From assembly GCF_003999975.1 (NCBI RefSeq), contig NZ_RJAC01000017.1, forward strand, positions 124,001 to 188,000: a stretch of 64,000 nucleotides of DNA, given 5' to 3'. Origin of the DNA: Actinoplanes solisilvae. Lineage in GTDB: Bacteria; Actinomycetota; Actinomycetes; Mycobacteriales; Micromonosporaceae. Below are positions 8,334 through 15,327 of this stretch, one piece after another. The notes beneath the pieces were generated by a model that was not told where the DNA came from, did not search any database, and worked only from the letters and a program-made list of their open reading frames with translations. The first letter of the stretch is position 1, and every line of letters begins with the position of its first letter. The position numbers and the translations under genes are program-made.

Positions 8334-9165
8334 CTCCGCCAAGCAGGCGCAACAGGCGCTCGGCGCCCGACTCCGTGAGATCCGCAGAGATTCTGGACTC
8401 ACGGGGCGGGCGCTGGCTGCTGCGACGGGTCAGCACTACACGCGGGTTAGCAAGCTGGAGAACGGCGTTCAGCAGCCGACCTCCGATGACATCCGGGACT
8501 GGTGCCGCGCCTGCGCGGCGGATGCCGAGATCCCTGACCTTCTTGCGACGCTCCGGGCCGTCGAGTCGGCGTACGTGGAGTTCCGTCGGCAGGCGCGAGC
8601 TGGAATGAAGCGGGTACTAGGCATCCGCGCTCCCACGCTCTACGAGGAGACGAGGCTGTTCCGGATCTACGAGCACAACGTGATCCCAGGTCTCTTCCAG
8701 ACTCCCGACTACTGCGCCGCCATGCTCTCGTTCTGGAGCCGGTTCCTCGACGCTCCTAACGACCTGGAGGAAGCGGTAGCCGTCAGGATGGAACGCCAGA
8801 GAATCCTCTACCAGCGAGGTAAGCGATTTGCCGTCGTCCTGGAGGAGCAGGCGTTACGAACCTGGTTCGGTGACGCTGACACCCAGGCGAACCAGCTCGA
8901 TCGCTTGTTGACCGTCATGTCGCTGCCGACCGTGGCGCTCGGTGTGATCCCGCTGATGGTCGAGCGAGGAGCCGTACCGTCGGCGGGCTTCTGGATGTTC
9001 GACAACCAGCTCGTGGCTTTGGAGACGCCGACGGCGAGCATCGAGGTCACCCAGCCCAGTGAGATCGAACTGTATGGGCGGATGTTCGAGAATCTGCACC
9101 AGGTCGCTCTCTACGGGAAGCCGGCCAGGGACCTGATCACCCGAGTCGCGAGCGAGCTGGCCTGA
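8314..9165 (+). CDS. XRE-type helix-turn-helix regulator with DUF5753 domain
   Basis: 283 aa. An N-terminal HTH at about residues 14-70 includes LREIRRDSGLTGRALAAATG and YTRVSKLENG. The C-terminal DUF5753 domain (about 100-275) has the typical YEHNVIPGLFQTPDYC, RQRILYQRGKRFAVVLEEQALR-like and QLDRLLTVMSLPTVALGVIP segments. The family contains Scr1/BldB-partner-like regulators and predicted antitoxins. The GTG start overlaps the DUF6879 gene by 20 bases. It probably represses its own operon and responds to its DUF6879 partner; this is inference from family context. Confidence 0.92.
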   Translation: MTTNPSSSAKQAQQALGARLREIRRDSGLTGRALAAATGQHYTRVSKLENGVQQPTSDDIRDWCRACAADAEIPDLLATLRAVESAYVEFRRQARAGMKRVLGIRAPTLYEETRLFRIYEHNVIPGLFQTPDYCAAMLSFWSRFLDAPNDLEEAVAVRMERQRILYQRGKRFAVVLEEQALRTWFGDADTQANQLDRLLTVMSLPTVALGVIPLMVERGAVPSAGFWMFDNQLVALETPTASIEVTQPSEIELYGRMFENLHQVALYGKPARDLITRVASELA

Positions 9166-9246
9166 CGCAACTATTCGCAACTTCGTGGACCCGTGAGATC
9201 TCGCTTACCTAGCGTCTATCCCTGTTGCCAATGAGGGGTGTGACCC

Positions 9247-9411
9247 ATGGTGCTGGTAGTCGCAGTGGCCTCGCTGGTCGTCGGGTTCGTCGGCGGCGTG
9301 CTCAGCTTGACGGCCAAGAACAAATGGTGTCCCAGTTGCGGGACGAGCCTGGCCTGTCTCGCTTGCGGGGAGGTGAACAGTGGAGCGCCGCGTTCCGGCC
9401 GCGAGGCGTGA
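9247..9411 (+). CDS. 54-aa membrane-anchored zinc-ribbon micro-protein
   Basis: ATG 9247 follows GAGGGGTG at a good distance. The product has a hydrophobic helix (VLVVAVASLVVGFVGGVLSL) at residues 2-21, then a four-cysteine ribbon, CPSCG and CLACG. The stop overlaps the next gene by 32 bases in another frame. The tight overlap chain and ordered Cys pairs support a real gene. Function unknown. Confidence 0.65.
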   Translation: MVLVVAVASLVVGFVGGVLSLTAKNKWCPSCGTSLACLACGEVNSGAPRSGREA

Positions 9412-9646
9412 GGTCTCGCCCGGCGTCGTCCTCAAGGTGAGTGTCATGGGCGGCTACTCCATCGAGCGAGACGGCGACTACATCGGCTGGATACATGCCA
9501 GCATCGGCGACCGCTGGAGCGCCTACGTGAGACGTCCCGGAACCAGCGGGGACCTCCTGGGCAGGTACACCCAAGACGATGCCGTGAAGGCCATCGTGAC
9601 GGCCTGGGACGCGGGCGTTGTCCTCCCGAACGGACGCCGAGCATGA
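9380..9646 (+). CDS. Small island protein of unknown function
   Basis: 88 aa from GTG 9380, not recognised. A central part GGYSIERDGDYIGWIHAS reads as a beta-hairpin of a small SPOR- or WYL-like fold, and the end is a short helix (DDAVKAIVTAWDAG). It starts inside the preceding micro-gene and overlaps the next by 4 bases (ATGA), making a tightly packed run typical of element accessory genes. The start could instead be a later codon. No function is proposed. Confidence 0.6.
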   Translation: MERRVPAARREVSPGVVLKVSVMGGYSIERDGDYIGWIHASIGDRWSAYVRRPGTSGDLLGRYTQDDAVKAIVTAWDAGVVLPNGRRA

Positions 9647-9966
9647 CGGAGAAGCGGGAGTACCCGCCGGCCGTGCTCGTGCACTCCGAATCGTGCCCCG
9701 ACGTGGCGGCTCTCCGCAGGCGAGGCACGACCTTGATCCCGATGATCACTCCCGCCATTGCTCGCACCTACCCGAACGGCAGGATGCACAATTGCTACCA
9801 CTTCACGTTGCAGAGTCGCGGCGTGGTGGAGACGGTGCAGTACCCGCCGCATCAGTACGAAGAATCGACAGTCGTGTACGACGACGCGACCATGCCGTTA
9901 TGCGCGGTGTGCATGGGAACGCATGGAGTCCTAGATCGGCTGGTCCTGCCGCCGGGTGTGCGCTGA
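9643..9966 (+). CDS. Small Cys-containing island protein of unknown function
   Basis: 107 aa, not recognised. The ATG overlaps the preceding stop (ATGA). It carries C-x(n)-H pairs: SESCPDV near residue 17, HNCYHF near 50 and LCAVCMGTHG near 87, so metal binding is possible. It is the last gene of the rightward run from 7613. It ends about 255 bases before a convergent gene; that spacer has no clear gene, though a short reverse-strand frame there contains CPNQEC. Confidence 0.6.
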   Translation: MTEKREYPPAVLVHSESCPDVAALRRRGTTLIPMITPAIARTYPNGRMHNCYHFTLQSRGVVETVQYPPHQYEESTVVYDDATMPLCAVCMGTHGVLDRLVLPPGVR

Positions 9967-10221
9967 CCGTTGAGAACGCGGTGCCCAGGTTGGGGTCAAC
10001 CAAGGCGAGGGCGGAGCCCTCGATGTTGAGGCATTCCTGGTTCGGGCAGAGCCTCGAGATGACTGGCATCCCGAGACTTCACCGCTCGTCTGTTTCTGCC
10101 GTTGAGAGAGAGTAGAGAAGACGCTGACGTTTTCCCAGCTCAAGGCGTTTTGGGTTGGTGCTGGTGACCAATCGTGTTGGTACAGCAGGCCGACGTTTGC
10201 TCGGAAAGTTGGGGACTCAGG

Positions 10222-10605
10222 TCAATCAAGGTCGTGGACTGAACACCGCCACCGATCCTTCGTCGACTTCTGGAAGATGTAATGACGAAGCACGAGGCAA
10301 CGGGCCTTCGACTCAGGGGCGATGAGACCGCGACTTTTGGCCTCCTTGATGGCTGCTGAGACGCTGTCTCGGCGGCAGGCCACCACCTCGCCGGTGTCGG
10401 TGACAGTGCCCAGGATTCGGGCAAGCTCGCCCACTCGGAGTTCGGCATGACCGAGGGCGTTCATCTTGCCCATGGCGGCGAACAGAACACGGATGTGGAG
10501 CGGTCCGGTGCTCGGCTCACCAGCCAACTTGTACATCTCGTTCTGGGAGAAGGCTGCCCAAGGGCTGCCGCCCGCGAACACGATCTGGCGGTACGGATCG
10601 GTCAC
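10222..10605 (-). CDS. Winged-helix DNA-binding protein of an integrative element
   Basis: 127 aa. The layout is that of phage or AICE helix-turn-helix proteins: an N-terminal segment, a GPLHIRVLFAAMGKM helix, a recognition region (AELRVGELARILG, then RDSVSAAIKEAKSRGLI) and a conserved-looking ARCLVL strand. Such proteins usually control or assist replication of the element. The GTG start overlaps the stop of the excisionase remnant (GTGA), implying they were co-translated. The partners it would regulate are missing, so it may be an orphan. Confidence 0.65.
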   Translation of the reverse strand: MTDPYRQIVFAGGSPWAAFSQNEMYKLAGEPSTGPLHIRVLFAAMGKMNALGHAELRVGELARILGTVTDTGEVVACRRDSVSAAIKEAKSRGLIAPESKARCLVLRHYIFQKSTKDRWRCSVHDLD

Positions 10606-10700
10606 GCGCTGACCCCTGTCACGAGAGCCCGTTCCTCGTAGGCCTCGATGTCGACGAGTCGATACAGGATGCGCCCGCCCAGCTTGAGGTGGTCCAGGAC
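10602..10700 (-). pseudogene. Excisionase-like gene remnant (C-terminal part only)
   Basis: The reverse frame reads LDHLKLGGRILYRLVDIEAY, the C-terminal half of an HTH_17/excisionase-type domain (KxGGRxxYRxxDIEAY). The N-terminal recognition helix is absent. Upstream the frame continues as antisense of the plus-strand fragment at 10689. It stops in GTGA with the next gene. I infer truncation by deletion or recombination near 10690-10700. Confidence 0.55.
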
Positions 10701-10931
10701 GGCGACCGTACGCCCGCCAAGACGCTCGCTGCCCAGCACGGCGGCGTGAGCGGCACCTGGGCCAACCGCATCGCGGAAGCGCGGCGGCGAGGCCTGCTCA
10801 CCCCAGTCAAGCCGGGCGAGGCCGGTGGCGGGATGACCGACAAGGCGATGAAGCTGCTCAACCCGGCGTGGTCACCGGAGGCCGACGCACTGATCGATGC
10901 CCAGATAGCTGAGATGGAAGGTGAAGCATGA
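10689..10931 (+). pseudogene. C-terminal fragment of an integrase-linked HTH protein
   Basis: 80 aa from GTG 10689, without a ribosome binding site. It reads RTPAKTLAAQHGGVSGTW, ARRRGLLTP and GEAGGGMTDKAMKLL. These match the C-terminal HTH and tail of proteins that precede tyrosine recombinases in actinobacterial elements. Those proteins normally have about 100 more N-terminal residues, which are missing. Its stop overlaps the integrase ATG (ATGA), so coupling to the integrase is kept. It is probably a broken gene, but a short functional product is possible. Confidence 0.55.
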
Positions 10932-12130
10932 GCAGGCGACCCCTTGGCCTCGGCGAACACGGCGAGGTCGAAGCGAGCCCGCAGACGCGGGACGAGGCGG
11001 GCAAGTGGAAGCGAGCGCCCATCCCTCGCCGTGCGGAGCGTTGGCGCGCACGTTGTTACTACCGGGGCTATGACGGAGTCGTGAAGGAGGTCTCTCGGTT
11101 CGCGTCGACGAAGCGGGCGGCCATCCAGGCCGTTGAGACAGCCCTGGCGGAACGCGAACGCGGACACGTCGAGATGACCTCGGGGATGAAGCTGGCGGCG
11201 GCAGGCGACCTGTGGCTTGCTCAGATCCGGCGTACCGACTCCGGTCTTAGCGCACGGACCATCCTCGACTATGGCCGGACCTTCGCCCGCTACATCGACG
11301 TTCCGGGTTCAAGCATCCGGGGGCTGACGCTTGCGCAGGTGAACGACCCGCAACGCCTGCGGACCTTTCTCCAGACGGTGGCCGACAAGCACGGAACCGG
11401 TGCCTCGAAAATGAGTCGCAGCGTGCTGTCCGGCATCCTCGGGTTTGCGATCGACAACGGCACGCTGACGACCAATGCACTCCGTCAGATCCGGGCTGTC
11501 AAGGCGCAGGTCGTCAAGACACCGGTTCGGGAACGGGACACCACCCGCGCGCTGACCAAGGACGAGCGAGACCACGTCATCGCCTATGCGGACAAGCTCA
11601 CTCTGTCCGAGACCATCAACCCGCGTACCCGTCGCAAGCGGGAGGCGGTAGCCGACCTCATGGCGTTCATGGCCGGCACCGGCGTACGGATCAACGAGGC
11701 GAGGGCCGTTCGCTGGGACGACTTCGACCTGGAGTCCGGAACGGTTCACGTGCGCGGCACCAAGACGCGTGGATCGGATCGGCGGCTGAACCTTCCGTCG
11801 TGGCTCACCGAGCGCCTGAAGGCGAGGGCGGAGCGGCTGGGCTCCGATGGGTTGGTCTTCAGCTCCCCGCACCACCTGAACGAGCCCGAACGCATGTGGG
11901 ACCAGAGCAATTCGGCCAAGGCGCTCGCTCGCATCTTCATCGGCAGCGGGTTTCCCTGGGCGACCCCGCACACCCTTCGCCGTACGGTGGCGACGATCCT
12001 CGACCAGTCCGGCGTACCCATCGCGAAAATCGCCGACCAACTCGGTCACACTGATCCGGCCATGACCGCACGTGTGTACCTGGGGCGCGACCTCATGGGC
12101 GACAAGGCGGCGGTCGCGGCGTACCTCTGA
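10928..12130 (+). CDS. int: Tyrosine-type site-specific integrase
   Basis: 400 aa. An N-terminal arm-type and SAM-like region (about 60-190) is followed by a catalytic domain (about 200-395). Catalytic signatures: first Arg in GTGVRINEARAVRWDD, HTLRR for the His/Arg box, LGHTDPAMT, and the nucleophile Tyr in ARVYLGRD. It would catalyse recombination between the tRNA-Arg attB and the element attP, matching the flanking 36-bp repeats. The gene ends 92 bases before attR. It appears complete. Confidence 0.95.
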   Translation: MSRRPLGLGEHGEVEASPQTRDEAGKWKRAPIPRRAERWRARCYYRGYDGVVKEVSRFASTKRAAIQAVETALAERERGHVEMTSGMKLAAAGDLWLAQIRRTDSGLSARTILDYGRTFARYIDVPGSSIRGLTLAQVNDPQRLRTFLQTVADKHGTGASKMSRSVLSGILGFAIDNGTLTTNALRQIRAVKAQVVKTPVRERDTTRALTKDERDHVIAYADKLTLSETINPRTRRKREAVADLMAFMAGTGVRINEARAVRWDDFDLESGTVHVRGTKTRGSDRRLNLPSWLTERLKARAERLGSDGLVFSSPHHLNEPERMWDQSNSAKALARIFIGSGFPWATPHTLRRTVATILDQSGVPIAKIADQLGHTDPAMTARVYLGRDLMGDKAAVAAYL

Positions 12131-12222
12131 CGCCGGAACGCCAAAGTAGGTAACAATCCAGGTAACCAGGGCTTGAGCTGGAGCATCGTCAGATGCGTAC
12201 GCCCTGGTAGATCGAAGTAATT

Positions 12223-12258
12223 GCGCGCCCGGCAGGATTCGAACCTGCGACCGACGGA
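12223..12258. repeat. attR: 3' end of intact tRNA-Arg
   Basis: The 36-bp copy identical to 4456-4491. It covers the tRNA from the 3' side of the anticodon stem to the discriminator base plus one base. The tRNA stays intact after integration. Confidence 0.9.
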
Positions 12259-12296
12259 TTAGAAGTCCGTTGCTCTATCCGCTGAGCTACGAGCGC
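12224..12296 (-). tRNA. tRNA-Arg(TCT)
   Basis: 73 bases on the minus strand. Acceptor GCGCTCG pairs with CGGGCGC; the D-arm AGCTCAGCGGATAGAGC, the anticodon loop CTTCTAA (anticodon TCT) and the T-loop GGTTCGAATCC are all present. CCA is not encoded. It is the integration target of the island. Confidence 0.96.
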
Positions 12297-12493
12297 GAGG
12301 CCCACAGCTTAGCCTGTCCGGCGCTGACCTTGGGTGACCCGTGCTGCCCTGCGGAGACCGCTGCTGGGCAGGTGTTTCGTCGGCATGCTGCGTCCCGCTG
12401 GTGGGGCGGATCCCGAGCATGGGGTGGTCGGTCGCATGGCCTGGACCGACGGGACGATCGTGCTGAACGACATCGACGCGGCGGCAAAGACCC

Positions 12494-13009
12494 TCAGTTC
12501 GCCGCTGACAGGGCATCCCGCACTGCTCGAAGGGCATAGTGGGCGCGGGACTTCACGGTGCCGACCGGTAGTCCCAGCAGCTGTGCCGCCTCACCCGTCG
12601 AGCGGCCGTGGAGGTAGAGCTCCGCCAGAACTGTGCGATGGGCGCGGCTCAGCCCGTCGACCGTTTGCCTGAACACGTGAATCGCCTCGACCTCGCCCGA
12701 GGTGTAATCGGTTGCCGGCATCCGGGCGAGGTCGAGTGCACTGGTCTCAACTGGCCTGGCGGATCGCGTCCGCGCCGCGTCGATAGCCAGCCTGCGCGCC
12801 ACTGTGAACAGCCAGCGGCGGGTGTTCTCGGGTTGGTCCGGCACGCTCTCGAGGTTTCGCCAGGCGCGAATCATCGTCTCCTGCAACAGGTCCTCGGCCA
12901 GGTCCTGCCTTCCGTCGGTGAGGCCGGTCAAGAATTTCAGCAATCGCCGAGAGTGGTCGCTGTACAAGCTGCTGATACGCGTCGTCGCCTCAACAGGTGA
13001 ACTGGTCAC
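12494..13009 (-). CDS. ECF-family RNA polymerase sigma factor
   Basis: 171 aa. Region 2 is at about 14-80 (DLAEDLLQETMIRAWRN, with RWLFTVARRLAIDAAR) and region 4 at about 115-165 (LSRAHRTVLAELYLHGRSTGEAAQLLGLPVGTVKSR, interrupted here only for description). The composition suits the SigL/SigK-like group that is normally held by a zinc-containing anti-sigma factor, but no such gene is adjacent. The upstream gap holds a TetR-type operator at 13109-13132. The GTG start is assigned by frame; the ribosome site AGGAG lies rather far upstream. Confidence 0.92.
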   Translation of the reverse strand: MTSSPVEATTRISSLYSDHSRRLLKFLTGLTDGRQDLAEDLLQETMIRAWRNLESVPDQPENTRRWLFTVARRLAIDAARTRSARPVETSALDLARMPATDYTSGEVEAIHVFRQTVDGLSRAHRTVLAELYLHGRSTGEAAQLLGLPVGTVKSRAHYALRAVRDALSAAN

Positions 13010-13108
13010 TGTCGCAAACGCCCTTCTCCTGAATGCTGCGAGGGCGGCGTAGCGAGGGCCCCGTAGAGCCAGGGCGCGGCTTCGACGTCCTTCCTCATCC
13101 CCTACAAT

Positions 13109-13132
13109 GAACGAACGGTCGTGCTATCTATA
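13109..13132. promoter_or_regulatory. TetR-type operator, copy of the site at 14489
   Basis: GAACGAACGGTCGTGCTA (13109-13126) followed by CTATA one base later. It is inverted relative to 14489-14512 and identical at 23 of 24 positions. The core ACGAACGGTCGT is a near-palindrome. It lies between the sigma gene and the leader peptide, so it could control either. Confidence 0.7.
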
Positions 13133-13179
13133 CCCGGGATCGAGGTCGTCCGCCCCGGTTCGAGAGGGAGGTGCGATTC

Positions 13180-13248
13180 ATGACACAGCTGGTGACCAGC
13201 GCTGACCCGCAAAGGGTTTCGCGTCGAACCCGTCGCGTCAGGTGCTGA
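13180..13248 (+). CDS. 22-aa Arg-rich leader peptide
   Basis: ATG 13180 has an excellent ribosome site (GGGAGGTG at 13166-13173). The peptide begins MTQLVTSADPQ and ends in an Arg cluster RRTRRVRC. Its TGA at 13246-13248 overlaps the GTG at 13242 that opens the downstream membrane-protein frame, an arrangement expected for translational coupling or attenuation. Confidence 0.5.
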   Translation: MTQLVTSADPQRVSRRTRRVRC

Positions 13249-13748
13249 CGCCCGTAACGAGAGAGCCCACTGTGGACTTCGTTCTATTGCTGATCATCGG
13301 TGCTGCCACGTGTTATGCCGGCGGGGCCGTCGCGGTTGCATCGCTTCCGTCGGCCCCCGTCTTACGAGCCGTCCGCAGGGGCGCCTTCACGGCAGCCGCC
13401 GTAGCCGGGAGCTTCGCCCTGATGCTGGCGTTGTCCTGGGCGTGGCTGCCCGGTGCCGTCGCCGTGGTGGTGCTGTTCGCCGTCGCCGCTACTTACCTGA
13501 CTGTGTACGCCGACCTCCGTCGCGACCACGCCTGGCTGATCGCCGGTGCGGCCGGCCTGATCATCGGCGTGAGCTTCGTCTTCGTCTCATACCTGGCGGT
13601 CCTGGCGTTGATCGGTGCCACTGGGCTGTATCTGGTGCTGCGCCGGTGGGTCCAGAAGCGATGGGCGATGACCATCATGGGCGGAGCGCTCGCCGGATTG
13701 CTGGCCGCCTCCGCAGGGGTGTTTCTGGTTGCGCTCTCCGCCATGTAG
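13242..13748 (+). CDS. Small integral membrane protein of unknown function
   Basis: 168 aa from GTG 13242, or 158 aa from GTG 13272, which has GAGAG just upstream. About five hydrophobic helices can be seen, including VDFVLLLIIGAATCYAGGAV and AWLPGAVAVVVLFAVAATYL, with short charged loops (RRDH, RRWVQKRW). It shows no transporter or anti-sigma motif. It is divergent from the sigma gene and preceded by the leader peptide and operator. Functional link to the sigma factor or the TetR/hydrolase pair is inference only. Confidence 0.75.
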   Translation: MLTPVTREPTVDFVLLLIIGAATCYAGGAVAVASLPSAPVLRAVRRGAFTAAAVAGSFALMLALSWAWLPGAVAVVVLFAVAATYLTVYADLRRDHAWLIAGAAGLIIGVSFVFVSYLAVLALIGATGLYLVLRRWVQKRWAMTIMGGALAGLLAASAGVFLVALSAM

Positions 13749-13768
13749 TGGCACGCGGGCTCCCCGAG

Positions 13769-14416
13769 CTAAACCGCCGGTCGGTGGCGTTCGAGGTAGG
13801 CGGCGATGGCGCGGCGGCCCCGCTCGATGTAGACCGGGTCGCGGTACAGCACGTACAGGTCGTTGGCCAGGTGCAGGTAGGCGTTGATCTCGAAGGCGCT
13901 CTGCTCCGGCTCGCCCGGGTCGACCAGCAGGCCGGCGGTCTGCGCGTCGGCGTACTGCTTGGTGAGCTCCTGGAGCCAGGCTGTCTGCAGTTCGATCAGC
14001 ACGTCACGCACCGGGCCCGGCCGGGTGTCGAACTCGGCGTTGACGGAGGCGAAGAAGCAGCCGCCGGGAAAGACGTCGTCCTCGATGTAGGTCAGGAAAT
14101 TTCCGCAGAGCGCCACCAGCCGGGCCACCGGGTCCGGTTCGGCCAGCCCGGGGCGGACCACATCACGCTCGTACCTCTTCGCCGCCTCGTCGATCGTGGC
14201 CAGCTGCAGCGCCTCCTTCGAACCGAAGTGCGCGTGGAGGCCGCTCTTGCTGATCCCGACCTGGTCGGCGAGGCGTCCGATCGAGAGGCCGTCGAGGCCC
14301 TCCAGCGTGGCGAGGTCTATCGCCGCGTCGAGAATCGCCCGGCGGCTGCGCAGCCCGTCGGAGCGCGGCCGGCGCTCCTGCTGCCGCAAAGTTGCCACTT
14401 GAGCACGGTATGCCAT
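13769..14416 (-). CDS. TetR-family transcriptional regulator
   Basis: 215 aa from ATG 14416, with GAAGAG upstream; a GTG at 14455 would add 13 residues. The N-terminal HTH has RRAILDAAIDLATLEGLDGL and IGRLADQVGISKSGLHAHFG. The ligand-binding domain contains GGCFFASVNAEFDTRPGPV, as in the TetR_C_6-like group. It is divergent from the serine hydrolase gene, with a matching operator between them, so it probably represses that gene and itself. The second copy of the operator at 13109 suggests a wider local regulon. Confidence 0.92.
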   Translation of the reverse strand: MAYRAQVATLRQQERRPRSDGLRSRRAILDAAIDLATLEGLDGLSIGRLADQVGISKSGLHAHFGSKEALQLATIDEAAKRYERDVVRPGLAEPDPVARLVALCGNFLTYIEDDVFPGGCFFASVNAEFDTRPGPVRDVLIELQTAWLQELTKQYADAQTAGLLVDPGEPEQSAFEINAYLHLANDLYVLYRDPVYIERGRRAIAAYLERHRPAV

Positions 14417-14488
14417 GCCCTCTTCATGATCAGCAGGTTGTGCCACGGCTCTCACTCCTCGCGCGTCGGGATATAACTATCCCTCCTC

Positions 14489-14512
14489 TATAGTTAGCAC
14501 GACCGTTCGTTC
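14489..14512. promoter_or_regulatory. TetR operator in divergent promoter
   Basis: The core ACGACCGTTCGT (14499-14510) is a 12-bp near-palindrome, mismatched only at one symmetric base pair. It is the inverted copy of 13109-13132. It lies between the regulator and the hydrolase gene and covers a TATAG box at 14489. Confidence 0.7.
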
Positions 14513-14528
14513 TATCTGAGGAGATGAC

Positions 14529-15236
14529 GTGGGAGATCGCAAGGGGCCGGCACTGCTGCTCGTACACGGGGCCTGGCACCGCCAGGAGGTGTGGCGCACC
14601 CTCATCGAGCAGTTGCCCGACGACCTGGACGTGCGCACGGTGCAACTGCCGTCCAGCGCACCCGTCCCCCCGTCCCAGCTGGGCGACCTCCACGACGACG
14701 CGAAAGCGATCCGCGCCGCGGCGGACGCCGTCGACGGCCCCGTGGTCGCGTTGGCCCACTCGTACGGAGGGGCGCCGATGACCCAGGGTCTGGCCGGCTC
14801 CGAGAACGTGCGCCGCCTGGTCTATCTCGCCGCCTTCCAGCTCGACGTCGGCGAGTCGATGACCTCTGCCGTCGGCGGCGAGATCCCGTACTTCTGGGGC
14901 ACCGACCACCTCGACGAGGGCTACTACGAGATGACCGACCCGATCAACGTCTTCTACCCCGACCTCGAGCCGGACCAGGCCGAGGCGGCCGCCGGCGCCC
15001 TCGGCCCACACTCGGCATCCTCACTGGTGCAGAGCCTGAGCCAGGCCGCCTGGCGCACCATCGACAGCACCTACATCCACGCTGTCAACCAGCCCCAGGC
15101 CCCTCTGTTCGAGCCCTACCTGGCCCGCTCCCGCCGCGTACGCGAAATCGCCGCAGCCCACTCGCCGTTCCTGAACAAGCCCCGCGAACTCGCCGAACTA
15201 CTACGCCAGGACCTCGACGACGTCAGCGACGACTGA
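14529..15236 (+). CDS. Alpha/beta hydrolase
   Basis: 235 aa. The oxyanion segment LLLVHGAWH is near residue 10, the nucleophile elbow AHSYGG near residue 80 (Ser), and a late His in AAHSPFLNKP near residue 212. This is the EstC/salicylate-esterase-like group of small esterases. The GTG start follows GAGGAG by about 5 bases. It is probably controlled by the divergent TetR regulator through the operator at 14489. The substrate is unknown; regulation by TetR suggests it handles a xenobiotic or signal ester. Confidence 0.9.
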   Translation: MGDRKGPALLLVHGAWHRQEVWRTLIEQLPDDLDVRTVQLPSSAPVPPSQLGDLHDDAKAIRAAADAVDGPVVALAHSYGGAPMTQGLAGSENVRRLVYLAAFQLDVGESMTSAVGGEIPYFWGTDHLDEGYYEMTDPINVFYPDLEPDQAEAAAGALGPHSASSLVQSLSQAAWRTIDSTYIHAVNQPQAPLFEPYLARSRRVREIAAAHSPFLNKPRELAELLRQDLDDVSDD

Positions 15237-15327
15237 CGGAGATCCCGGCCTCGCATCGGCTCAAGATGTCGTGACACAGGCGGCGCGGACGAAAAGATGC
15301 GGTAGGCCGAGCGACGACGACGGTTCG

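Larger units (their letters stand above)
4456..12258. mobile_element. Integrated genomic island in tRNA-Arg(TCT)
   Basis: A 36-bp perfect direct repeat occurs at 4456-4491 and 12223-12258. The right copy is the 3' end of an intact tRNA-Arg gene and the left copy is an orphan tRNA 3' fragment. A tyrosine recombinase gene ends 92 bases before the right repeat, the usual layout for tRNA-integrating elements. Contents are a DUF6879/HTH triad, micro-genes, AT-rich cargo and fragments of an excisionase-like and a regulatory gene. No replication-initiator, FtsK-like transfer or phage structural genes remain, so this looks like a reduced AICE-like element or genomic island. Boundaries are well supported; the element class is inferred. 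Confidence 0.88.

Noticed and set aside
9967..10221. Possible short reverse-strand gene with CPNQEC
   Set aside because: No ribosome site and no support beyond one short Cys motif; kept only as a note.
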